Source: Paraburkholderia tropica (GTDB taxonomy: Bacteria > Pseudomonadota > Gammaproteobacteria > Burkholderiales > Burkholderiaceae). From it: a stretch of DNA of 64,000 nt. Numbering within the stretch: position 1 is the first letter of the stretch; each line of letters begins with the position of its first letter. A program made the position numbers and the translations under genes. The notes below the pieces were generated by a model. It was not told the origin of the DNA. It saw only the letters and a list, made by a program, of their open reading frames with translations, and did not search any database. The stretch lies in contig NZ_FNZM01000018.1 of assembly GCF_900109265.1 (NCBI RefSeq), positions 83,021 through 147,020 on the forward strand, in the 5' to 3' direction. Positions 25,305 through 34,104 of this stretch are shown here, piece after piece.

Positions 25305-26846
25305 TCAACCCGCGACCCGGAACACGCCCACCGTCGAGCGCAGCCGCGCCGCCTGTTCGTCGAGCGCGGCCGCAGCAGCAGCGGCCTGTTCGACCAGCGC
25401 CGCGTTCTGCTGCGTGACGGTATCCATCTGCGAGACCGCCTGATTGACCTGCTCGATGCCGGTGCTTTGCTCGACCGACGCCGCCTCGATCTCGCCCATG
25501 ATGTCGCTCACGCGCATGATCGACTGCACGATTTCCTTCATGCGCTCGCCCGCCACCGCGACCTGGCCCGAGCCCGCATCCACGCGCTCCACCGACGAGC
25601 CGATCAGCGCCCGGATATCCTTCGCCGCCGCCGCGCTGCGCTGCGCGAGCGCGCGCACTTCGCCCGCGACCACGGCGAAACCGCGCCCTTCGTCGCCCGC
25701 GCGCGCGGCCTCGACCGCCGCGTTGAGCGCCAGAATATTGGTCTGGAACGCGATGCCCTCGATCGTGCCGATGATCTCGCCGATGCGCTTCGACTCGCCC
25801 GCAATGCGCTGCATCGTCTCGATCACTTCGTCGACCGCGCTGCCGCCGCGTCCCGTCGCGTCCGACGCCAGTACCGCGAGCTGACGCGCCTGACGCGCGT
25901 TTTCGGCGTTCTGCTTCACCGTCGCCGTGAGTTGCTCCATGCTCGCCGCCGTTTCTTCGAGCGAGGCCGCCTGCTCCTCGGTGCGCTGCGACAGATCGGC
26001 GTTGCCCTGCGCGATCTCCGACGACCCCGTCGCGATCGAATCGCTCGATTGCTGAATGCCCTGCACGAGATCGCGCAGCTTCACGCGCATTTCGTGCAGC
26101 GCGTGCATCAGGCTCGAACGGTCGCCGGCCGCCAGCGCGATCGGCGTCGTCAGATTGCCCGCCGCGATCTGCGCGGCCAGCGCGGCCGCGTCGGCCGGTT
26201 CGCCGCCGAGCGCACGGCGGATGCTGCGCGTCATGAGCCACGCCATCGTGCCCACCACCGCGAAAATCAGCACGGCGATGGCGATCATCGTGCGCGCGAC
26301 GCGCCAGAACGCGGCGTTGATATCGTCGTAGAAGAAGCCCGTGCCGATCCACCATTGCCATGCGGGCACCGCCACCACACCCTGCAATTTCGGTTCGAGC
26401 GGACTGTTCGCCGAGCGGTGGATCAGCACGTCGACGAGCGCCACATGCTCGCGTTGCAGCCCTTGCGCGTACGCCTGCGTGTCGGTGAGATCGCCCATCG
26501 TCGTGCGATTACCGCCCGTTTTCGTGCCGATCAGGCTCGGGTTCGGATGCACGAGGTTGATGCTGTCCGTCGAGGTGATCCAGAAATAGCTCTTGCTGTC
26601 TGCATTCAATTCGCTGATCGCCGCTTTCGCCGCGCTCTGCGCGACCTCGCGCGTGAGTTTGCCCTGCGCTTCCTGCTGCTGGTAATACAGCACCAGATGC
26701 TCGGCCTTGAGCAGCAGGTTGGTGATTTCCTGCTGCCGGCTCTCGACGAGCGACTGCTTCAGTTGCGACAGGGTCGTCGCGGCGATCAGGACGACACCGA
26801 CGAGCGCGGTGCCCACGAGAAGGATCAGCTTGGTTGAGACTTTCAT
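25305..26846 (-). CDS. Methyl-accepting chemotaxis protein with periplasmic Cache domain
   Basis: 513 aa. TM1 is residues 7-28. The periplasmic region (30-185) carries single-Cache features (YYQQQEAQGKLTREVAQSAA, SYFWITSTDSINLVHPNPSL, WIGTGFFYDD). TM2 lies about 187-208, then a HAMP segment. The signalling hairpin tip (EGIAFQTNILALNAAVEAAR) is intact, and the paired glutamate-rich methylation helices flank it. Cache receptors of this kind often sense organic acids. There is no C-terminal CheR-docking pentapeptide. The gene is monocistronic, facing away from the LysR gene's promoter region. Confidence 0.93.
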   Translation of the reverse strand: MKVSTKLILLVGTALVGVVLIAATTLSQLKQSLVESRQQEITNLLLKAEHLVLYYQQQEAQGKLTREVAQSAAKAAISELNADSKSYFWITSTDSINLVHPNPSLIGTKTGGNRTTMGDLTDTQAYAQGLQREHVALVDVLIHRSANSPLEPKLQGVVAVPAWQWWIGTGFFYDDINAAFWRVARTMIAIAVLIFAVVGTMAWLMTRSIRRALGGEPADAAALAAQIAAGNLTTPIALAAGDRSSLMHALHEMRVKLRDLVQGIQQSSDSIATGSSEIAQGNADLSQRTEEQAASLEETAASMEQLTATVKQNAENARQARQLAVLASDATGRGGSAVDEVIETMQRIAGESKRIGEIIGTIEGIAFQTNILALNAAVEAARAGDEGRGFAVVAGEVRALAQRSAAAAKDIRALIGSSVERVDAGSGQVAVAGERMKEIVQSIMRVSDIMGEIEAASVEQSTGIEQVNQAVSQMDTVTQQNAALVEQAAAAAAALDEQAARLRSTVGVFRVAG

Positions 26847-26908
26847 TTCGACTCGAAAAGACGGGGAAAGACGTCGGGCGCGATGCAGACTTCCGATGCA
26901 TCTGCAAA

Positions 26909-26926
26909 ATTAACCATTTGGTTAAT
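26909..26926. promoter_or_regulatory. Palindrome upstream of the chemoreceptor gene
   Basis: ATTAACCA-TT-TGGTTAAT is a perfect 8-bp dyad with a 2-bp centre, 63 bp before the chemoreceptor start and 73 bp from the 3' end of the LysR gene. It is probably an operator for a dimeric regulator. Confidence 0.5.
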
Positions 26927-26999
26927 GCATATCGGCACGGCGCGCGGCTTCTTGAGTCGGGTAAGTGCGGAGTGTGTGTGGCGTGTGGGGCGCGCAGCG

Positions 27000-27908
27000 T
27001 CAGGCGCTCGTACGCGTCTCCATGAAGGTATGGCGGAAATACTCGCGCACGGCGTGCATCGCCGGGCTCAGTTCCTTGTTCTTGCGCCACGCGAGCCCCA
27101 CGCTCATCGCCGGCACCGCGTCGAGCAGCATGATGGTTTCGATGCGCCGCCCTTCGAGCGACCACGGCCGATACACCATGTCGGAGAGAATCGCCACGCC
27201 GGAACCGTTCGCCACCATGCTGCGCACGGCTTCCACCGACGAGGTGCGCAGAATCACGTTCGGCCGCCACGCGGTTTCGTTCCAGTAGCGCATCGCCGTT
27301 TGCGCGGCTTCGTCCACCGTCAACATGACGAAGGGCTCGGGCGCGACCGACGCGAGCGTCACGCTCTCGCGCTTGAGCAGCGGATGATGCGCGCCCACCC
27401 ACAGGCGGCGCACCGAATGAATCACCGGTTCGAGCGCGAGTTCGGGATTGGAGACGTTGGACGTGAGCAGCACCGCCATGTCGTATTGCCCGGTGATCAA
27501 ACCTTCCTCGATGGCGTCGCGATTGAGTTCGTGCAGTTGAATCGTGAGACGCGGATACAGCGCGTTGAGCCGCTGCACATGATGCGGAAGAAAGTAGCCG
27601 AGCACGGTGTAACTCGCGGCAATCGCGAGCGTGCCCGTGAGTGTGCTTTCGAGGTTGGGAATGCGCATGGCCTCGTCCACCGACGCGAGGATCGTGTACG
27701 CGTGATTCAGAAAGCGCCGCCCCGTGTCGGTCAGCGCGACGCCCGTCGCGCCGCGCACGAATAGCTGCGTGCCGAGCGTCTCTTCGAGTTCTTTAATCGC
27801 GCTCGTGACGGCCGACTGCGAAATCGTCAGATGAATAGCCGCTTGCGAGAGTTGCCCGAGTTCGGCGGTCGCAACGAAGTATTTGAGCTGTCTGAGCGTG
27901 AGCGCCAT
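27000..27908 (-). CDS. LysR-family transcriptional regulator
   Basis: 302 aa from the ATG at 27908. The helix-turn-helix is at residues about 3-62 (LRQLKYFVATAELGQLSQAA, SQSAVTSAIKELEETLG), followed by the two-lobed effector domain. It is divergent from the pxpA-like gene, with 176 bp between them that contains an ATC-N9-GAT dyad. It therefore most likely activates the biotin-dependent cluster in the presence of its substrate and represses itself. An upstream in-frame extension (to 28052) is rejected because it would run through the operator. Confidence 0.9.
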   Translation of the reverse strand: MALTLRQLKYFVATAELGQLSQAAIHLTISQSAVTSAIKELEETLGTQLFVRGATGVALTDTGRRFLNHAYTILASVDEAMRIPNLESTLTGTLAIAASYTVLGYFLPHHVQRLNALYPRLTIQLHELNRDAIEEGLITGQYDMAVLLTSNVSNPELALEPVIHSVRRLWVGAHHPLLKRESVTLASVAPEPFVMLTVDEAAQTAMRYWNETAWRPNVILRTSSVEAVRSMVANGSGVAILSDMVYRPWSLEGRRIETIMLLDAVPAMSVGLAWRKNKELSPAMHAVREYFRHTFMETRTSA

Positions 27909-27949
27909 CTTCGTGGGTGGCCCGGCGGCCAGGAAAGAGTCCGGCCGAT

Positions 27950-27970
27950 GGTATCGAAAAAATTGATACC
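27950..27970. promoter_or_regulatory. LysR-type operator between the divergent genes
   Basis: GGTATC (27950-27955) and GATACC (27965-27970) are separated by 9 bp and contain the T-N11-A pattern of LysR sites. The dyad lies 42 bp upstream of the LysR start and 115 bp upstream of the pxpA-like start. Confidence 0.6.
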
Positions 27971-28084
27971 GAGGCATACAAAAATAAAACTTTTTTGGCG
28001 ATCGACCACCGGTTAACCTGCCTTTCAATCCTGTTGCGCAGCGGCCTGACACGCCGCCGCCAGACGAACCTGGAGGAGCACCGT

Positions 28085-28867
28085 ATGAACAAGCAGTACG
28101 TCGACCTGAACTCCGATATGGGGGAAGGCTTCGGTCCGTGGCACATCGGCGATGGCGTCGACGACCAGATCATGCCGCTCATCAGTTCGGCGAATATCGC
28201 CACCGGTTTTCACGCGGGCGATCCGAACATCATGGCGCGCACCGTGCAACTGGCGCGCGAGTCCGGCGTCGGCATCGGCGCGCATCCGGGCTTTCGCGAT
28301 CTCGTCGGTTTCGGCCGCCGCCATATCGCCGAAACGCCGCAGGCGCTCGTCAACGATCTGCTGTATCAAGTGGGCGCGCTGCGCGAATTCGCGCGGCTGC
28401 ACGGCGTGCGGCTCCAGCACGTCAAGCCGCACGGCGCGCTCTACATGCACGCGGCGCGCGACGAAACCTTCTCGCGCCTGCTCGTCGAAACGTTGCAACA
28501 GGTCGATCCGAATCTCTTGCTGTTCTGCATGGAATCGTCGGCGACGTGGCGCGTGGCGCAGGAGATCGGCCAGCCCGCGATCCGCGAGTTCTACGCCGAT
28601 CGCGACTACGACCGCAACGGCTCGATCGTCTTTATCCGCCGCATCGGGCCGCTCGATCCCGAACAGGTTGCCGAGAAAGTGCTGCGCGCCTGCGTGGACG
28701 GCAAGGTGCGCACCGTCGACGGCGACGACATCGATATCGACTTCGACTCCGTCTGCATTCACAGCGACACGCCCGGCGCGCTGCAACTGGTGCGCGGCAC
28801 GCGCGAGGCGCTGGTGCGCGAAGGCATCCGCATCACCGGACCGCTGGCGACGGCCGCGAGTCTCTGA
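28085..28867 (+). CDS. pxpA: LamB/YcsF-family protein, 5-oxoprolinase subunit A (PxpA-like)
   Basis: 260 aa. The start YVDLNSDMGEGFGPWHIGDG and the metal-site residues in SSANIATGFHAGDPNIM, GAHPGFRDLVGFGRR and VKPHGALYMHA are diagnostic of LamB/YcsF. In Bacillus, PxpA works with PxpB and PxpC in ATP-dependent opening of 5-oxoproline to glutamate. Here genes for biotin carrier and biotin carboxylase intervene, so the complex may carboxylate its substrate as urea carboxylase does. GGAGGA ribosome site. It is the first gene of a six-gene rightward cluster activated from the LysR intergenic region. Confidence 0.9.
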   Translation: MNKQYVDLNSDMGEGFGPWHIGDGVDDQIMPLISSANIATGFHAGDPNIMARTVQLARESGVGIGAHPGFRDLVGFGRRHIAETPQALVNDLLYQVGALREFARLHGVRLQHVKPHGALYMHAARDETFSRLLVETLQQVDPNLLLFCMESSATWRVAQEIGQPAIREFYADRDYDRNGSIVFIRRIGPLDPEQVAEKVLRACVDGKVRTVDGDDIDIDFDSVCIHSDTPGALQLVRGTREALVREGIRITGPLATAASL

Positions 28868-28913
28868 GCCGCGCGACGCTGAATCCCATAACACGATCAA
28901 GGAGCACAACACG

Positions 28914-29156
28914 ATGGCACTGCACGATATCGTCAGCCCGTTGCCGGGCACGTTCTACCGGCGTTCCTCGCCTGACGCGCCGTTCTATGTCGAGCTGGAC
29001 GCCGCTGTTCAGCCCGATACCGTCGTCGGCCTCGTCGAAGTGATGAAGCAGTTCACGGAGATCGAGAGCGGCGTAGCGGGACGCGTCGCGGAACTGCTGG
29101 TCGAAGACGGCGAGCCGGTCGATGCCGGCCAGGTGCTGATGCGCGTGGAGGCGTGA
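28914..29156 (+). CDS. Small biotin carboxyl carrier protein
   Basis: 80 aa, just one biotinyl domain. The lysine to be biotinylated is Lys45 in VEVMKQF; most carriers have EAMKM, so this is the EVMK variant seen in AccB-like partners of PxpBC clusters. Typical preceding text is SPLPGTFYR and the end is DAGQVLMRVEA. It lacks the long N-terminal extension of the acetyl-CoA carboxylase AccB, arguing against a fatty-acid role. It sits four bases before the biotin carboxylase gene, and AAGGAG precedes its ATG. Confidence 0.88.
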   Translation: MALHDIVSPLPGTFYRRSSPDAPFYVELDAAVQPDTVVGLVEVMKQFTEIESGVAGRVAELLVEDGEPVDAGQVLMRVEA

Positions 29157-29160
29157 CGCC

Positions 29161-30597
29161 ATGAACGTTGCAAACACAACCAATACGCGCTATCGCCCCG
29201 CGCGCATCCGCACGGTGCTGGTGGCCAATCGCGGCGAAATCGCCGTGCGCGTGATCCGCGCCGCGCACGAACTCGGCATGCGCGCCGCCGTGGTAGTCAG
29301 CGACGCGGATCGCGACAGTCTCGCCGCGCGCATGGCCGACGAAGCCGTGCACATCGGCTCGTCGCACGCGGCGAAAAGCTATCTGAATCCGGCGGTCATT
29401 CTCGACGCCGCGCGCCAATGCAACGCCGACGCCGTGCATCCGGGCTACGGCTTCCTCTCCGAAAACGCCGACTTCGCGGCGCAGGTCGAAGCGGCCGGCA
29501 TGATCTTCGTCGGCCCGGCGCCGCAAGTCATCGCGACGATGGGCGACAAGGCCCGCGCCCGCGAGACCGCACAGCGCGCCGACGTGCCGACCGTGCCGGG
29601 CAGCACCGGCGTCGTGCAATCGCTCGACGAGGCGCGCGAAGTCGCCGCGCGCATCGGCTATCCGATCATGATCAAGGCGGCGGCGGGCGGCGGCGGACGC
29701 GGCATTCGCGTCGCGCACGACGCGGCCCAACTCGACGCGGAACTGCCGCTCGCGCAGCGCGAAGCGCAGGCGGCGTTCGGCGACGGCGGCGTCTATCTCG
29801 AACGCTTCGTGAAGCACGCGCGCCACATCGAAGTCCAGGTGCTCGGCGACGGTCACAACGTCGTGCATCTGTTCGAGCGCGAATGCTCGCTGCAACGACG
29901 CCGCCAGAAGATCCTCGAAGAAGCGCCCTCGCCTTCGCTCACGCCCGCGCTGCGCGCGCAACTGTGCGCGTCGGCCACGCGGCTCGCGCAACAGGTCGGT
30001 TATCGCAGCGCGGGCACGCTCGAATATCTGTTCGACGAAACGCGCGGCGAGTTCTACTTCATCGAAATGAACACGCGCATTCAGGTCGAGCATCCGGTCA
30101 CGGAGGCGATCACCGGCATCGATCTCGTGCGCGAAACGCTGCGCATCGCCGACGGCGAGCCGCTGCGATTCCAGCAGAGCGATATCGTCATGCGCGGCGC
30201 GGCGATCGAGTGCCGTATCAACGCCGAAGATCCGTTGCAGGATTTCCGCCCGAATCCTGGCCGCGTCGACGAACTGATCTGGCCGACCGGTCCGGGCGTG
30301 CGCATCGACTCGCTGCTGTATCCGGGCTACGTCGTGCCGCCGTTCTACGACTCGCTGCTGGCCAAGCTGATCGTGCACGACGAGAGCCGCGCCGCCGCGC
30401 TCGAGCGTCTCGCGCGCACGCTGCGCGAACTGCATATCGGCGGGCTGAAAACCACCGCGCCGCTGCATCAGGCGCTGCTCGCCGACGACGACGTGCGCGC
30501 CGCGCGCTATCACACCAACTTCCTCGAAACGTGGATGGACGCCTGGCGCGCCGCCTGCGCTGAACCCAAGCAGTCGAACCCGCAGGAGGCATCGTGA
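29161..30597 (+). CDS. Biotin carboxylase subunit (AccC-like)
   Basis: 478 aa, ATP-grasp enzyme that carboxylates biotin using bicarbonate and ATP. Visible marks: TVLVANRGEIAVRVIRAAHE, HPGYGFLSENADFA, the glycine-rich ATP loop AAAGGGGRGIR, FERECSLQRRRQK, and the metal/catalytic segment MNTRIQVEHPVTE. The residual 20 C-terminal residues are non-conserved. Although close to AccC, its partners here are not acetyl-CoA carboxyltransferase subunits but PxpB/PxpC, which are homologous to the carboxyltransferase part of urea carboxylase. It overlaps the next gene by GTGA. Confidence 0.93.
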   Translation: MNVANTTNTRYRPARIRTVLVANRGEIAVRVIRAAHELGMRAAVVVSDADRDSLAARMADEAVHIGSSHAAKSYLNPAVILDAARQCNADAVHPGYGFLSENADFAAQVEAAGMIFVGPAPQVIATMGDKARARETAQRADVPTVPGSTGVVQSLDEAREVAARIGYPIMIKAAAGGGGRGIRVAHDAAQLDAELPLAQREAQAAFGDGGVYLERFVKHARHIEVQVLGDGHNVVHLFERECSLQRRRQKILEEAPSPSLTPALRAQLCASATRLAQQVGYRSAGTLEYLFDETRGEFYFIEMNTRIQVEHPVTEAITGIDLVRETLRIADGEPLRFQQSDIVMRGAAIECRINAEDPLQDFRPNPGRVDELIWPTGPGVRIDSLLYPGYVVPPFYDSLLAKLIVHDESRAAALERLARTLRELHIGGLKTTAPLHQALLADDDVRAARYHTNFLETWMDAWRAACAEPKQSNPQEAS

Positions 30598-31469
30598 CGA
30601 TACGCTACACCTATGGCGGCGACGAATTCGTCTTCGCCGAGATCAGCGAGGACATGTCGCTCGACGCGTTCTTCAAGGGCACGGCGATCACGCGCGAACT
30701 CGCGCGCCGCGAGGTTCCAGGCGTAACCGAAATCTGTCCGGCGAACGCCTCGTACCAGGTGCGCTACGACCCGGACGTGATCGCGCCCGACGCGCTCGTG
30801 GCGCTGCTGAAAAGCATCGAGGCGGAAGTGGGAGAGGCCACGCTCGACATCGACACACGCATTGTCGAAGTGCCGGTGCTCTACAACGATCCGTGGACGC
30901 ACGAAACGCTGATGCGCTTTCGCGAGCGTCATCAGGATCCGGAATCGACCGATCTGGAATACGCCGCGCGCATCAACGGCAAGCGCGACGTCGACGAATT
31001 CATCGCCGCGCATGCGGATTCGCCGTGGTTCGTCTCGATGGTCGGTTTCGTCGCGGGCCTGCCGTTCATGTATCAGATGGTCGAGCGCGAACGCCAGTTG
31101 CAGGTGCCCAAATACCTGCGCCCACGCACCGACACGCCGAAGCTCACCGTGGGTCACGGCGGCTGCTTCGGCTGCATCTATTCGGTGCGCGGCGCGGGCG
31201 GCTACCAGATGTTCGGCGTCACGCCCGCGCCGATCTTCGACCCGCAACAGCGTCTCGATTATCTGCGCGACTTCATGGTGTTCTTCCGTCCCGGCGACAT
31301 CGTGAAGTTCAAGCCCATCGACCGCGCGGAATACGACGCGGCGCTCGCCGCCGTGGAAGCGGGCACGTTCGCGCTGCGCACGCGGCCCGTGCGCTTCTCG
31401 CTCGACGCCTTCCTGCGCGATCCCGACGCGACCAACCGTTCTCTCGTCGAGGTGCTGTATGCCGACTGA
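30594..31469 (+). CDS. pxpB: PxpB/KipI-like carboxyltransferase subunit (allophanate hydrolase subunit 1 family)
   Basis: 291 aa, longer than most KipI/PxpB proteins (about 220-240). Starts at GTG with a strong GGAGG, overlapping the previous stop. The core GFVAGLPFMYQM corresponds to the GFxPGF motif, and LTVGHGGCFGCIYSVRGAGG to the usual cyclophilin-like active-site segment, but the latter is divergent, with two extra cysteines. It overlaps PxpC by 11 bases. In the urea-carboxylase comparison this is half of the carboxyltransferase domain. Divergence at the active site suggests a substrate other than 5-oxoproline. Confidence 0.85.
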   Translation: MTIRYTYGGDEFVFAEISEDMSLDAFFKGTAITRELARREVPGVTEICPANASYQVRYDPDVIAPDALVALLKSIEAEVGEATLDIDTRIVEVPVLYNDPWTHETLMRFRERHQDPESTDLEYAARINGKRDVDEFIAAHADSPWFVSMVGFVAGLPFMYQMVERERQLQVPKYLRPRTDTPKLTVGHGGCFGCIYSVRGAGGYQMFGVTPAPIFDPQQRLDYLRDFMVFFRPGDIVKFKPIDRAEYDAALAAVEAGTFALRTRPVRFSLDAFLRDPDATNRSLVEVLYAD

Positions 31470-32454
31470 CACGCTCAATCTGATCGAAGTCGTGAAACCC
31501 GGCCTCGCCACCTCGGTGCAGGACGGCGGCCGCCAGGGCTACTATCACGTGGGCATTCCGCCGTCCGGCTCGCTCGATCAGTATTCGTCGCGCGCGGCCA
31601 ATCTGCTGGTCGGCAACGATGAAAACGCGGCTGTGCTCGAATTCACACTGCTCGGCCCCGACCTGCTGTTTCATGCCGATGCGCTCGTCGCGCTCACAGG
31701 CGCGGAAATGACGCCGAAGATCGACGGCGTCGTGCAGCAAAGCCACACGGCGCTGCGCGTGCGCGCGGGCAGCAAGCTGAGCTTCGAGTACGTGAAGCGC
31801 GGCGCGCGTGCGTATCTCGCGGTGGCGGGCGGCATCGACGTGCCCGAGGTGCTGGGCAGCCGCTCGACCTACACGCTCGGCGCGATCGGCGGACACGAAG
31901 GCCGCCGTCTGCAAAAGGGCGACCGCATCGGCTTCGGCGCTGCGCGCGGCGCGGGCCGCGAAGGCACCGAATTGCCGCCGGCGATGCGCGCGAAGCTGGA
32001 GAACACCGTAGCGTTGCGCGTGCTCACCGGGCTCTATCACTACCGCCTGACCGACGAATCGGCGCAAAGCTTTTTCGACGATGAATGGATCGTCGCGCCC
32101 GAGGCGGACCGCATCGGCTATCGCTACAAGGGCGGCACGCCGCTGCGTTTCCGCGACCGCGAACAGCCGTTCGGCGCGGGCGCGGATCCGTCGAATATCG
32201 TCGACGCCTGCTATCCGATCGGCTCGATTCAGGTGCCCGCGGGACTGGAGCCGATCATCCTGCATCGCGATGCGGTCTCGGGCGGCGGCTACGCGACCAT
32301 CGGCACGGTCGTCAGCGCCGACATGGATCTGATCGGCCAGATGCAGCCGAATCATCGCGCGCGTTTCGTGAGCGTGACGATGGACGAGGCGCTCGCGGCG
32401 CGCAAGGCATATCAGCATCGGCTCGCGCTGCTGCGTGAAGCGTTGCAGACCTGA
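31459..32454 (+). CDS. pxpC: PxpC/KipA-like carboxyltransferase subunit (allophanate hydrolase subunit 2 family)
   Basis: 331 aa. Typical elements are VVKPGLATSVQDGGRQGYYH, GVPPSG-like GIPPSGSLDQYSSRAANLLV, AYLAVAGGIDVPEVLGSRST and the late SGGGYATIGTVVSADM followed by LIGQMQPNHRARF. Together with PxpB it forms the cyclophilin-fold pair that, in urea carboxylase, transfers CO2 from biotin to the amide substrate. Starts within the end of PxpB, so subunit stoichiometry is probably fixed by coupling. Last enzyme gene before the permease. Confidence 0.9.
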   Translation: MPTDTLNLIEVVKPGLATSVQDGGRQGYYHVGIPPSGSLDQYSSRAANLLVGNDENAAVLEFTLLGPDLLFHADALVALTGAEMTPKIDGVVQQSHTALRVRAGSKLSFEYVKRGARAYLAVAGGIDVPEVLGSRSTYTLGAIGGHEGRRLQKGDRIGFGAARGAGREGTELPPAMRAKLENTVALRVLTGLYHYRLTDESAQSFFDDEWIVAPEADRIGYRYKGGTPLRFRDREQPFGAGADPSNIVDACYPIGSIQVPAGLEPIILHRDAVSGGGYATIGTVVSADMDLIGQMQPNHRARFVSVTMDEALAARKAYQHRLALLREALQT

Positions 32455-32459
32455 AGGCT

Positions 32460-32495
32460 GTCGTAGTCGTCGCAGTCGTTGTACTCATCGTAGTC
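32460..32495 (+). repeat. Degenerate 9-bp tandem repeat (4 copies)
   Basis: GTCGTAGTC, GTCGCAGTC, GTTGTACTC and ATCGTAGTC begin five bases after the pxpC stop. It resembles the 9-bp repeat that follows the GGDEF/EAL gene in position and copy number, though not in sequence. Confidence 0.55.
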
Positions 32496-32532
32496 GAACC
32501 CGCAGTCCTCACCCGCTTGTAAAAAACCAGGC

Positions 32533-32552
32533 CCGCGCCGCTTCCGGCGCGG
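32533..32552 (+). other. Hairpin between pxpC and the permease gene
   Basis: CCGCGCCG-CTTC-CGGCGCGG is an 8-bp perfect stem with a tetraloop inside the 276-bp gap. No T tract follows on the plus strand; a T run lies beyond it on the minus strand. It may tune permease expression relative to the enzyme genes by stalling or mRNA processing. Confidence 0.45.
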
Positions 32553-32730
32553 CGTCTCACCGGCTCCATTCTCAACTCGCGTTCCGTGCGGCCTCGCGCC
32601 GCCCGGCGGATGCGCACGCGCTTTCTTTGTCTGATCAGGCTGCCCGACCGGCGTCACGGCAGCCCCGTTGCCGCACGCGCGGCGCGGCCCCGACGCCGTT
32701 CATCGATTTGCCGATTCGAGGAGCACGATC

Positions 32731-34086
32731 ATGGCCAACCTGGCTCAGGAAAGCACGGAGGGCGACGTCGACCTGTCGACGCGCGCCATCCCCGATAGCG
32801 CGAGAATGCCGCCCTTCTCGCTGACGATGGCGTGGTGGGCCGTCTGTAGCGCGGTGTTCTACATCGTCGTGGGCGCGACGCTCGCGCTCAATTACGGCGC
32901 GCGCAACGCGTTGATCGGCATGGCGCTTTCGGTGCTGTCGTATGGCGTCATCAACACGATCATCAGCCGCTATGCGATTCGCACCGGCCTCTCCGTCGCC
33001 TTGTTTTCACGCGTGCTGTTCGGCAGCGTGGGCGCGGCGCTGGCGACGCTGATCTTCTTCGCCACCGCCATTTACTACGCGGTGTTCGAAGGCTCGGTGA
33101 TCGCCGTCGCGGCCAATCATCTGTTTCCCGCGCTCGACTACAAATGGGCCGCGCTGATCGTGGTCTGCTACAGCGTGCCGCTCGTGTTCGGCAGCGTGCA
33201 GCACTGGCTCGACAAGTTCAACGGCGTGCTGCTGCCGTTTTATCTGCTCGGCCTGCTCGCGGCCGTGGGCCTCACGACCTGGGAATACGGCTACAACGCG
33301 GCGTGGCTCGACTTCGGCCCCAAGGGCGCGGTGCCCGCGAACGGCTGGTGGCAATGCTTCGTCTACTACATGGGCGTGTGGGTGCTCATGATGTTCACGT
33401 TCGACTACGCGCGTTTCGGCCGCAAAAAAGACGCGGGCTATCACGGCCGCTTCAACTTCGGCATTCCGTTCTATCTCGTGACGTTCCTGCTCAACGGCGC
33501 GGCGGGCATTTATCTCGTCAGCACGATCCCGGGACTCGGCACGCTCTCCGAAGTCTCGGTCGTGCTCGCGCTGCTGAAACTGATGGGCATCTGGGGACTG
33601 CTGTTCGTCTGGGTCACGCAGTCGCGCATCAACACCGCGAACTACTATCTCGCGACCATCAACATGCAGGCCTTCTTCCAGAAAGCCGCCGGTTTGCGCG
33701 CGCCGAAATTCGTCTGGGCGCTCGTGGTGGGCGTGGTGGTCTACACGCTGATGATGGCCGATATCTTCTCGAAGATTCTGCAAGCGCTCGCGTGGCAAGG
33801 CGTGTTCGTGGTGGCGTGGGTGGGCGTGGCGCTCTCGCATATCACCTCGACGCGCTATGAACGGCTGATCGGCGCCGATATCGAATGTCGCGATTCGCAC
33901 GTGCCGCAATTCAATCCGGGCGGATTGATCGCGTGGTTCAGCGGCGCGTTCGTCGGCTTCGCGCTGAACACGGAGACCGGCTTTGTCGCTTCGCTTTCGG
34001 CGCCCGCGACTTTCGTGATTTCGTGGGCCGTGTATAGCGCGCTGCTGGCCGGTGCGAAGCGCACGTGGTTCGTGCGCAATCTGTGA
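32731..34086 (+). CDS. NCS1-family permease (cytosine/purine/allantoin transporter superfamily)
   Basis: 451 aa with about 12 hydrophobic segments. The beginning (MPPFSLTMAWWAVCSAVFYI) and the later WVTQSRINTANYYLATIN, with NFGIPFYLVTFLL before it, are typical of NCS1 symporters for nucleobases, hydantoins and related cyclic amides. GGAG precedes the ATG. It is the sixth gene of the cluster, 276 bp after pxpC, and ends at a strong terminator. It is the natural importer for the substrate of the biotin-dependent enzyme, pointing to a heterocyclic amide or urea-like compound. Confidence 0.88.
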   Translation: MANLAQESTEGDVDLSTRAIPDSARMPPFSLTMAWWAVCSAVFYIVVGATLALNYGARNALIGMALSVLSYGVINTIISRYAIRTGLSVALFSRVLFGSVGAALATLIFFATAIYYAVFEGSVIAVAANHLFPALDYKWAALIVVCYSVPLVFGSVQHWLDKFNGVLLPFYLLGLLAAVGLTTWEYGYNAAWLDFGPKGAVPANGWWQCFVYYMGVWVLMMFTFDYARFGRKKDAGYHGRFNFGIPFYLVTFLLNGAAGIYLVSTIPGLGTLSEVSVVLALLKLMGIWGLLFVWVTQSRINTANYYLATINMQAFFQKAAGLRAPKFVWALVVGVVVYTLMMADIFSKILQALAWQGVFVVAWVGVALSHITSTRYERLIGADIECRDSHVPQFNPGGLIAWFSGAFVGFALNTETGFVASLSAPATFVISWAVYSALLAGAKRTWFVRNL

Positions 34087-34104
34087 CGAAGGCATAGCGC
34101 AATA

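Noticed and set aside
27909..28052. Upstream start for the LysR gene
   Set aside because: It would place the T-N11-A operator inside the coding region and adds non-conserved residues before the helix-turn-helix.
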